NCBI RefSeq assembly: GCF_932276165.1
Contig: NC_064011.1
Coordinates: 3,923,501 to 3,987,500, forward strand
Direction of reading: 5' to 3'
DNA from: Plutella xylostella
Taxonomy: Eukaryota > Arthropoda > Insecta > Lepidoptera > Plutellidae
DNA: 64,000 bases
Each line of letters starts with the position of its first letter. Position 1 is the stretch's first letter. The translations under genes were made by a program, and so were the position numbers. The notes under the pieces are model-generated. The model did no database searches, was not told where the DNA came from, and saw nothing but the letters and a program-made list of their open reading frames with translations. Positions 55,271 to 64,000 of the stretch are shown in pieces.

Positions 55271-56861
55271 AGAGGCCTACGGCCTGTATGAAAAGATTAT
55301 TTTAAGTAGGTATCTTGGAAAATGAATATACGTCAACTGAACATACAGAATATAGTTAAGTCAACTGAACTTACTTAGATAACTGTAACATCCAAGAGTC
55401 AATATATTTCTGAATTACCTGCTTGAGTTGAGAATGCTAATGAGCAAGCTAAGGAAGTTTTTTAATAAGTACCTTCCTAATAATTATAGTATTAGTACCT
55501 ACAGTACAGTCACAAAATAAACCTATAAGAAAACAATAAAAGAAACTAATAAATACATTCAAAAATATAGGTACTTAACTTAAATTCCGTAAAAAGCCAT
55601 GTTTAACCGGCCATAGACGAATTAAAATTTATGAAAACAGAAGCTGTGTTATTAGATATTATTAGCAGTTGTATTAGATATTTTATTGTTTTAATATGAA
55701 CATAACTAATTAATCTAATTATATTATTTATGTTTATTTATTTAGTTTTATTGAAAATCCAACGGCGTTACATTGTATTGCTAAGTACAAACAAAAACAG
55801 TAAAGCTAATAATAGGATTCACTTAGATTCCTTCCTTTTGTTAAATGGAATAAAGGATTTCTTCAGCTTCAGCTGCTGCAATAGTGTGCGCTTGCCTTAT
55901 TTATCGATGAAATCTCTACACATCACTACACCATCACACTTACTTAGAAAGCTGACACATACAAATGCTCAGAGCTTTAAGCTGCCAGCGCATTAAGTTC
56001 CAAGCTCTCCGTGACGAGCCTTAATCCCTTGTAATAACAGCTATAGTCTATTAAACTTCCTGAATATGTAATTTTGTTAATCTGTAATGAAACTTTATAG
56101 TTTTATACTAGGCTACTTGCAATGGTGTGGCCTGTGGTCGTTATTTCGTTTTCTTATTGGCTCGTAAATAAACACAAGTAACACTTTTTTCAAATTATTG
56201 TTTATTTTAGCATTGAATACGATTACGACCCTTGAAAAAAACAAACCGAAATAAAATAAGTAGTTGATTTCAGTCGCTATATTTTAATGTAAGTACTTGC
56301 AAGAATTTGTCCACGTTATTTACATCAAAGCTTATTATCACTGAATGTAAAGCATTAGGGAAACTTACTGCTATACTTACTAAGGTTCTACCCTTTCGTT
56401 TAAATCTCTTCTTTTATAGTAAGCCCATGTAAATGTTTATATTCCGTAAAAGGGCCGACGGCGTGTCAAGGTTTCGAGCATTTTTCTAATTAAAGGGGTA
56501 TTTTAGGCAGTTTATAACGGTCTAATGTAAACATTGATGAGATAATTTTAGTTTGTTTATAGTAACGCGTTCACTTAACTGCCCCATGGAAGTCCAGATT
56601 TGTGTTCGTTATTTGATTAGGTATTTGTCAGTAATTAGAATAAGATGGTCAGATAATTATTATATGTACTTACTTATCATATATGAGAAAAAAAAATACA
56701 TGCATTTCCACATTAAAAAAAACAACACAAATTTTGGGCAATTTTTATACATATATTTATTTGCATATCTCAGAGGCTTACAGTTTTCAAAAAGGAACTG
56801 ATGCGGTTGTTGCAGTTACAGGTTCAAAGCTTCATATTTTTTTAAATGATCTTATATATTT
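55271..56861. other. No recognised feature
   Basis: AT-rich; no supportable exon, RNA gene or repeat. Confidence 0.5.
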
Positions 56862-57120
56862 GACGACCGAATGGCGTAGTGGTTAGTGACCCTGACTACT
56901 GAGCCGATGGTCCCGGGTTCGATTCCCGGCTGGCGCAGATATTTGTTTAAACACAGATATTTGTTCTCGGGTCTTGGATGTGCCCGTAAAATGGCAATAG
57001 GCCTGCCCCCTATTACATTGGGACTAACATAACACTCTGGCGAAAAGTGGGTGCAGCAATGCACCTCTGCCTACCCCTCAAGGGAGTACATTGGTACAAG
57101 GCGTGAGTTCATTTTTTTTT
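56862..57120 (+). mobile_element. tRNA-headed SINE (family B), third full copy
   Basis: GACGACCGAATGGCGTAGTGG start, GGTTCGATTCCC B box, body as at 30080, short T tract. A few substitutions (GGCTGGCGCAG, GGCCTGCCCCC) and no exact target duplication make it older than the other two. Confidence 0.88.
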
Positions 57121-57422
57121 CATATACATTTATTTTATTTAATCAATAATTATTTTTAATCAATCTGTTAATTTCAATGTAAATTCAATTATTTATTGCC
57201 AATTTAATGCTATTCTAAGTGTTTCAATGAATTATACTTTGTTATAACTTAATTGTAAATTATTAGTGCTTTAATTTTAACAATTTAATTTAATTATTAC
57301 TTATAATGCATGCTGTATTCTCCTGTTATTGAAGATGCATTTATCATCAAACTGTGATATTTTTATTAAGCATGAATTGAATGTAATCTTTATTGGTGAA
57401 TCTTATAAATAAATAAATAAAT
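57121..57422 (+). mobile_element. Probable LINE 3' UTR with (TAAA)n tail
   Basis: Very AT-rich segment ending TCTTATAAATAAATAAATAAAT. It is placed directly after the SINE; family unknown. Confidence 0.4.
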
Positions 57423-58689
57423 CATCAATGCAGGACACCTTCATAATAAATTTCAGTTAAAGTTTCAGATTAAAAAGCTCTTAATCATATAACAACAAAA
57501 ATACTATACCACCGAATAAAATAGGTTTAGCGAATGAAGCTAGAAACCAACATTTTATACTTACATAATAATTTAAAACAAATAACCTCATTGTTAATTC
57601 TCACACGCTCTCCCAACAATATTCCCGTGTACAATCTCTTCCTCAACCATTTTTCAAAATTAGAATCCCGTGACTCATCCGTTATTCCACTCAACGGTTC
57701 TCAACAGTGTCGATGGTCTGACAGGTTTATCGATTTAGATCTATAATGTAAGCGGTAGGCCCCAGATTATGACAGTTCCTAGGGGATCAGAATCTTTATT
57801 ATGCATATCAATGAGGATATTAAATATTATGATAGATGATTTCTTGGATATCTCTACAAAATGCAATGATGTTAAATAGTTACTATTACAGCAAACTGCT
57901 ACAACAGTTACTTTACTAAAATTCAAAAAGTTGCTTTTACCGCCACTAAACCATCGTATTCATACTTGTGGTAATATTATTATGAAGACAGCGGGTGAGG
58001 TATCTTTCGTTATAATCATATATTAATTATTATGGTGATACTCATCCAGTTAAACAAATTTAACTTATAATAAGTACTATTTTTCATTTAGGAAACATTG
58101 ATTATAATTTTTTTGACTTCGCAGGTTTTAGAATGAAGCCCAACTTTGATCATGATTAGTTACTATAGTTTAAAATAATTGGAACAAAAATAATTTTATG
58201 GCTAATTGACGCATGACGAATCATAAACCTGGTGACTATATGTCAAAGATGAATAATTGTAGGTTTTTCCAGCACAGAAAATACATAAGTATGCCTAATG
58301 GGATTGCATCATTGACTCAACCTCAACAAACATCTGCCCAAATCTCTTTTTTACTATTCATGATCCGATAGGAATTCTGAATGATCAGATTGGACTAGGC
58401 ATAACATTTGTTTTGAGTGATCGTGATGCAAGCTCTAAATACCTACTCAACATTCCGTTTGATGATGAACTAGTTTATTTTATAATTCCTTAGTCGGGTT
58501 TTCACTAAGTATACAAGTTCGCACAGACCGAATATACTTATTTTCAATTTTTTTATTTCAATTTAAAATATTATTTATTATTTTGTAAGGTGGGTTTATT
58601 GCCTGAAAAACTTACACTTACTTATAATAAAAACAATTTAATTATAAGTATTCTGACTGGTCTGGGGAACACTCATCTAACCTCAACCT
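57423..58689. other. No recognised feature
   Basis: AT-rich; the frames at 57534-57746 and 57741-57926 resemble nothing known. Confidence 0.45.
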
Positions 58690-58862
58690 GCTTGAAATCA
58701 TCTGACAGTCGGGTTGTCCACTTACCCGACAACTCTCTCAGCACAAGCTTGCTTGTGTTGGAGTCCACCAACCCGCACTAGGCCAGCGTGGTGGACAAGG
58801 CGTAAACTCTACCTTCATTGGAAGGATACCCGTGCCCCAGCAGTGGGGACGTGATGGGTTGT
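58690..58862 (+). mobile_element. RTE-type LINE 3' end
   Basis: GAAATCATCTGACAGTCGGG, CACAAGCTTGCTTGTGTTGG, AACCCGCACTAGGCCAGCGT and GTGCCCCAGCAGTGGGGACG, as in 27724-27990. Confidence 0.75.
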
Positions 58863-59734
58863 GAATTGTGATGAACCAATTGGCAGACTAGGATTATGTT
58901 CAATTTACAAACGAGCGAATTCGGACTGAACGTAGGTAGGTCCTCTTATTTTGAAAACCCCGAGTAGAAGTAGAAGAGCTGGTGTTTTCTGTCTTTATCA
59001 ATTTTTAAGTAAGTAGGTAGGTATGTTAAAAACGGCACACTATGAAATTGAATGAACCATTTTTCTGAAGAAACTACCTACAATTAATGAATATATTTTC
59101 CTCTTCTGTTTTCTACTAGGTAGGTTACCTAGAGGACATCCCTAATGTGTTCGCAAAACTTATGATGAGTAATGTGAGTGTAATGAATGACACGATTTTA
59201 CTAAGTACTTACCTACATGTGAATTTGGAAATTCTATGCATCTCTCACTAAATTAAAAAGATAGGATTCTACTGAAATACTTGTGAGTATGAATGTTTGT
59301 CTAGCACTGAATGTCCTTTGAGCTAACCAAATACGCTGCATTAGCTGAATGGACACGTTTTTGACGTTGACAGCAATCTTAAATAAGATTCAATATTTTC
59401 ATCTTCAAACACAAACTTAGATAAGTATTTTCCTCGTATTTTCACTGTAAAAAGTTCGCGCCATAGCTGCTATTGGTCCATGGTCACTAGAAAAAATACA
59501 GTTTGTTATATCTATGGCATGATATGACATGACGTCATACATTTAACGCTAGTCTGTTACAATTAAAAACAGCTCTATAATGATGAGCGGAGGGTCATAT
59601 TATGGTCAATGTTAATTAGGTCGGTGTTACAGTTGCATTGGAGTTATGCAAGCGTCACTGTGAGCTAGGAATATGAGGTTTAGATAACCCCTCTACTCCG
59701 AAAAAACAATCTTTCAATCAAAAAGTACAGTAAC
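58863..59734. other. No recognised feature
   Basis: AT-rich with TAGGTA runs; nothing supportable. Confidence 0.45.
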
Positions 59735-59812
59735 CACCGGTATTGTACGAATCGGCCCAAACGTATGGTAATAAATGTATGGAGAAATGGACGCACTTTG
59801 TGTGAATTTCTA

Positions 59813-59931
59813 TGGGTGGGTTACACCATTTAACTTTAACCATTACAAACGTCAAATCCCTTGACGAGAGAGATCAATCTTCAAGAGATTTAACGTTTGT
59901 AATAGTTAAAGTTAAATGTTGCAACCCACCC
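59813..59931. mobile_element. Palindromic MITE, GGGTGGGTT ends
   Basis: The left GGGTGGGTTACACCATTTAAC is mirrored by GTTAAATGTTGCAACCCACCC, with TTTAACCATTACAAACGT mirrored inside. TAT on both sides is a possible 3-bp target duplication (PIF/Harbinger-like size). Confidence 0.8.
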
Positions 59932-59935
59932 TATG

Positions 59936-59980
59936 TATATGTCGCAGGCATCTGGTTTAATCTCATGTTTGATTACAAAA
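59936..59980 (+). mobile_element. Left-end fragment of the 646-bp inverted-repeat element
   Basis: ATGTCGCAGGCATCTGGTTT and AATCTCATGTTTGATTA match the left arm at 39645-39690. Confidence 0.65.
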
Positions 59981-61209
59981 AATAGGTACCTACTGAATGC
60001 GAATCTGGTCCTCGCGAGAAGCGGAACTCCTCCCGCTCCGTAACTCGGAAGTCGGTTTTAGGGTAATTGTTGTGTTGTGCAGTTTGCATTTGCAAGGAAT
60101 AAATAGTGTTTAAGAGTTAAGTAATTGTAGTTTTTTTAAAAGACAACTGGGGTCGGTCTCCTCACAAATTGATTGCGATACCTAAGGGTTGTACGATGCC
60201 GAAAGGTAGACGCTTACCTTAAAACTTTGTTGCAATAATTGATGCCTTCTCTACATACAACTCTATATTATTATCGTTCTACGAATGCAGAGCTAATTGT
60301 CATAAGGTCATATGCAGATAACATTAACAGCAATTAAAAGGGAAATAAATAGGTTCGTCCTATTAAGTTTATTCTTTTTTGTAACTTTTGATCTTATTTA
60401 TTGAAAAAAGACGCCTGATTTTTTTTACTATAAGGGGAACAGTAAGTATCTTACTTATTTAAAGGTTCCGTTGTATTTTTTTCCAAAAGCTATGTGTAAG
60501 TATCTTATTTTTGTTGTTTTTTTTTCATTGATCGTATACAAATAGACGTAGGTACCTACTTAAGAATATTTGAAGAACTTGTGCATCTACGAATTGGCAC
60601 AGTAAAAATATAAATGTAGTAATAAGTTACTCAATCAATATTGCAGTAAGTAATTATGATCATAAATAATGTTGTTAATAAATTAACCTTATTAATATCA
60701 GTAGCATTAAGTTGAATGAAGATGTTATATTTTTATACTAGTTACTTATAGTAAGTAATAAGGTTAAATAAACCACCCACTGAGGATTGCAACTTTTTGA
60801 AAGCAACCGACTGCCAAAGTTCTTTTTTGTGAAAAACCCAATGATTTATAGAAGTCATTTGAAAAAGCAAAATCTTTACTTTTGACCAATAGGAAACTCA
60901 TACGGAGCGGGGCGTACCTATATCGAATTTACCACTAAACAGAGCCATAAAAATGATAATATCACCACGTATGACTGTATCAGCGAACATTCAAACATGA
61001 GATTTATCGACTATTGCGAAACAATGTCGATAAAATACGATTTGTATGTAAAACCCATACTTAAATGTGACCGACGTGGTAGGTATGGTAATAGGTAATG
61101 TATGTAAGATGAATAAAATTTGCTTTTCATGAATGGATAGGCAAGGAATTTCCGCGTTTAGTTCATGAGAATATTATCCACTTTAGGTAAGTTAGAAGTT
61201 AGAAGACTA
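59981..61209. other. No recognised feature
   Basis: AT-rich; GTACGATGCCGAAAGGTAGAC near 60192 recurs in diverged form at 31358 and suggests an old repeat. Confidence 0.45.
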
Positions 61210-61359
61210 AGTGCCAATTTCTCCATTCTCGGTTAGAGCATAACCAGGGAGTAGTGGTTAACTTTTGACACATCTGTCATGAATTTTATATGGAGATGAC
61301 GTTTAATTTATAAATCAATCCCTGTCGGTTAGATAACCGACAATGGAGAAATTGGCACT
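61210..61359. mobile_element. AGTGCCAATTTCTCCAT-family MITE (copy 4), best preserved
   Basis: 150 bp. Left AGTGCCAATTTCTCCATT, right AATGGAGAAATTGGCACT, TA at 61208-61209 and 61360-61361. The inner TCGGTTAGAGCATAACC is mirrored by GGTTAGATAACCGA. Tc1/mariner-type target. Confidence 0.9.
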
Positions 61360-61394
61360 TATGTACTTACCTATGTATCCGTAGTAGCTTTAGA

Positions 61395-61500
61395 TAAATA
61401 GAAAGATAATACTTTATTGTAAACAAACATATAAACTTCAAAAGGAAATCCACAACATGACGGTCCAATTGGCGGCCTTATTACTATGAGTATTTTTTTC
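61395..61500 (-). mobile_element. LINE 3' end
   Basis: Inverted it reads AATAAGGCCGCCAATTGGAC and a TTTACAATAAAGTATTATC terminus; same general family as 35064. Confidence 0.55.
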
Positions 61501-61599
61501 CAGTGTAGGTACCTAAGAGGAGAGATATTATTTTAATTATTTATTATTATAATAAATTAGCTTCAGATTAGGTGGTTAGCTCTGGCGATGCTAGGCCAA

Positions 61600-61695
61600 C
61601 AAACAAACCCATAGTTTGACCAAAAACGAACGAGGGCTGCCATGCAATCGGTAAGTACACTAAATTTAATTTAACGAGAGTCTTGGTTAGCGTAT
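61600..61695. repeat. Fragment of the AACGAACGAAAGCTGT repeat
   Basis: AAACGAACGAGGGCTGCCATG and TTTAACGAGAGTCTTGGTTAGC; compare 14510 and 23295. Confidence 0.5.
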
Positions 61696-61897
61696 CATAA
61701 ATTCATAACTCTGTAACATAGACTAATACTTACATCGTAACTTCGTGACACACTGAAGGTGTTTCGGCATCTTTGACCACTTGAAAGCGGAACCTTAGTA
61801 CTTTATAGTGTCCATTTATAGGCGTCACGAATTCAGTTGATGTCATATTACGATTTACGAATAGTACTTATCTACCTAGGTATAGGTTCGACTTAAA

Positions 61898-62226
61898 TAC
61901 TAATGTCCTCCTACAGTCGAATTTCGGCCACGGCGGCTAATCTCATTTGTGATCAGCCATCGGCGCGAGACTGGGGTTATAGGTATATAGTATATAGTGC
62001 CCAAGTGTGTGCGCAATACACAGGAGCACTCTCTGTTACTCTCATAGTCCGACAGCATGGATCGCTTCACTGTTTCAAACATCAGATGATCTGCCTTCTA
62101 TGTCCTAACCAAACTTTGAACCACAATTATTATTAGATAGGTACACAAATTGATGGACCCACCCGGGAAGCGAACCCGGGACCTCTGGGTCGTGAAACAG
62201 AGCTTCTACCACTAGACCACAGAGGC
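61898..62226 (-). mobile_element. tRNA-headed SINE (family D), minus strand, near full length
   Basis: Inverted: head CTGCCTCTGTGGTCTAGTGG (A box TGGTCTAGTGG) and B box GGTTCGCTTCC. Then GGTGGGTCCATCAATT, ATCATCTGATGTTTGAAACA, GGGCACTATATACTATAT and GAGATTAGCCGCCGTGGC. The acceptor-stem halves do not pair, so this is not a working tRNA gene. Opposite 60- and 77-codon frames across it are not genes. Confidence 0.75.
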
Positions 62227-62229
62227 AGA

Positions 62230-63415
62230 CTTACAGTATACATTATGCTCACGACTGTAATCCCCAAAGGCGTTAGTCAGCAGTATTTGTTGAATTTGTT
62301 AGTGTACCCATTATTAATAAGTAGTAAAATACCTGCCTATATACGAGTACTACCGGCCTACACTCTAGATGTCGAAGAAAGTTTCACTCCCCTTTAGTCT
62401 ATCTCTACAGTCCATTAATTTAAGCCATCCTAAAACCTTATGAATGAAAATGAATGAATGAATCACTCCCCATTCTCATTACATATTTCACTCAGTACCG
62501 ATGTTTCTGCTATTTGGGCACAATGTCCTGTGTTGGGTGTGTGTAAAATTATAATTTGAATCGGCTGGCTATTTTCTAAACGCATCGCCGAAACGTAGGG
62601 CTATAAAAAATGTTTTACGACGCAATTGTCCAGTTATTTGGCGGTAGTTTGGAGTTAATGTGAGTCAGTGCGTGTAAGCATAATGTTGGTTGGTTAACCG
62701 AATGTATGTAACGAGGTTTATGATTAGTAACTACCAAAATGCTAGAATGGTTTTAGGAGGATTAGGATTGCATCGTAATAAGATTCAATAATCTATTGGT
62801 TGCTATAGTAGAATGATAAATGATGATGATGAAAGGGATTTCCATTGGATTTCCACTGTTACCGGTCCGGTATCTATAATTATCTATGCTTATGCCTCAC
62901 CTCTCACCTCACCTCAATGAATGGGCAAACGGCGGCGCCAAAGGGCCAAATCCTCTAAAGTCTAATCTCTCGCCTGGTTTCTTAAAATAAGGCATAAGGA
63001 TGAAAGATAAGTTTAGAGCTACGCCCTAAAAACAAAGGTTCCAAGCAAATTCCGGGAGAAAATAAAATACTTATTTACATTTGTGTTTCTTTTTAGTTTA
63101 TCAAGATTTTTTACATTATAAATACAGTGAAACTATTAATTCATGAAATTAATGTTTGAGGAACTAAAATTTTCAGGAGCCTGGCACCATTAGAAAAGAA
63201 ACATAAAAGTCATAACAATTGTTTATGGCAGTTGGCGGTTGGCTGTTTTTTCAATTTTCTTATTAATTATTAGGATAATATCGACTGTAGCAATTAACAA
63301 TGTCGTAACTGACTTTTGACCATTTTTCAGTTTATTGCACTAGAAGGTCACATAATATCAATAAGGAAGGTGTTAGGAAAGTTTCAGCTCTTAATTATGA
63401 ATATTTCCCGATTTT
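62230..63415. other. No recognised feature
   Basis: AT-rich with small CACCTCACCT and GATGATGAT runs; nothing supportable. Confidence 0.45.
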
Positions 63416-63439
63416 TCTTGTGGAAAAAAGTCGGATCTG

Positions 63440-63560
63440 TTCATGGCGACCGCTTAACACTGTCGGTAAGTATGTTGCGACACTGTTCCCGGGGCGGGCG
63501 AGCGGGGCGGCCGGTCATATCTACCACTTCCCGCCATGTTAGCGGGAGGAGCCCAAGTTG
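63440..63560. promoter_or_regulatory. GC-rich island with GC boxes, E2F-like site and splice donor
   Basis: GGGGCGGGCGAGCGGGGCGG (63490-63510) holds GC/Sp-KLF boxes, and CTTCCCGCCATG has an E2F/YY1-like core. Just upstream, ATGGCGACCGCTTAACACTG leads to a strong donor CG|GTAAGT at 63465-63470. This could be the first exon edge of a plus-strand transcript leaving the window, but no confirming coding sequence is seen. Confidence 0.3.
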
Positions 63561-64000
63561 CGTTATACAATTTTATTATGTGGTCTTTAAGATCAATTAA
63601 TTTATAAAAATAATGAAACTATAATGTCTTGCTCTAAATAATGGTAGACTTAGTGTATCAAGGAACGGGTAAAGATCTCAAGACAATGTATGACAGAATT
63701 TGAAGATTTGTGTACAAACATGTTCCATTAAAACGGATACAATTAAACAAATATATATTTTTATAGCATCTCACATTAACATGCTTGCTTAATACAATGT
63801 ATTTTTTTTTAACAATTAATATTTTATTAAATTTTCGTATGGAAGTTGTATAAACAGTACTGAACAGGTAACATTGTAGCAAACGGCACATCCAACAGTA
63901 TTAACTGCGCATTATTTTAATTTTGAGTCGGATGTACCACATCCCACATTGTTACTTGCTTGCGTTTCAAGTACTACTGTTGTATATGGTATTACCGACT
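63561..64000. other. No recognised feature
   Basis: AT-rich window end; a 77-codon minus frame (63658-63891) has low complexity and no known relative. Confidence 0.45.

Noticed and set aside
55033..55305. 90-codon plus frame opposite a 107-codon minus frame
   Set aside because: Both come from a CpG-rich region poor in stops; neither resembles a protein family.
62160..62226. Possible tRNA gene on the minus strand
   Set aside because: The T-arm is good, but the 5' and 3' acceptor halves do not pair, and SINE sequence continues downstream.

Overview
This window looks like nuclear DNA of a moth or butterfly (Lepidoptera). It is AT-rich, has no bacterial-style coding density, and is full of repeats that recur across lepidopteran genomes. 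These include short TC...CTAG Helitron-like units with an internal (CAGA)n run, several tRNA-headed SINE families, RTE-type LINE 3' ends with (TGA)n tails, and many small palindromic MITEs. I cannot name the species. These family assignments come from memory of lepidopteran repeats plus structure seen here; no database search was possible.

Gene content is very low. The only long coding region is a 5'-truncated CR1/Jockey-type LINE reverse transcriptase on the minus strand (33387-34412, 3' UTR and pentanucleotide tail down to about 33030). The best host-gene signal is a minus-strand first exon at about 46124-46242: a TATA box, an initiator-like site, a short leader, an ATG, a textbook signal peptide and a strong splice donor. 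The rest of that secreted-protein gene would lie to the left. A GC-rich block at 44887-45042 is open on both strands and may be an exon on either one. A decayed fragment at 17919-18331 matches the zinc-knuckle plus PD-(D/E)XK-like tail often seen in animal retroelement proteins. GC-rich islands at 20.7, 25.8, 54.6-55.2 and 63.5 kb carry motifs typical of promoters.

Mobile DNA by region. 2.2-3.35 kb: a 1133-bp inverted-repeat transposon built from many copies of one 20-bp module, with 4-bp target duplication. 8.9-9.7 and 26.36-27.07 kb: two copies of a Foldback-like element, each with an exact 9-bp target duplication. 10-16 kb: Helitron-like units and MITEs, some nested. 24.7 kb: a MITE with a perfect 61-bp inverted repeat. 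27-28.4 kb: a pile-up of LINE, Helitron-like and MITE pieces. 30-37.9 kb: two full SINEs with clear target duplications, the LINE, and a MITE split by a LINE 3' end. 39.6-40.3 kb: a 646-bp inverted-repeat element that seems to keep the first exon of a lost transposase. 44-62 kb: mosaic and ordinary SINEs and MITEs scattered in unique DNA.

No operons, CRISPR arrays, rRNA genes or convincing free-standing tRNA genes were seen. Most of the DNA between the listed features is AT-rich sequence without recognisable content, probably intergenic or intronic.
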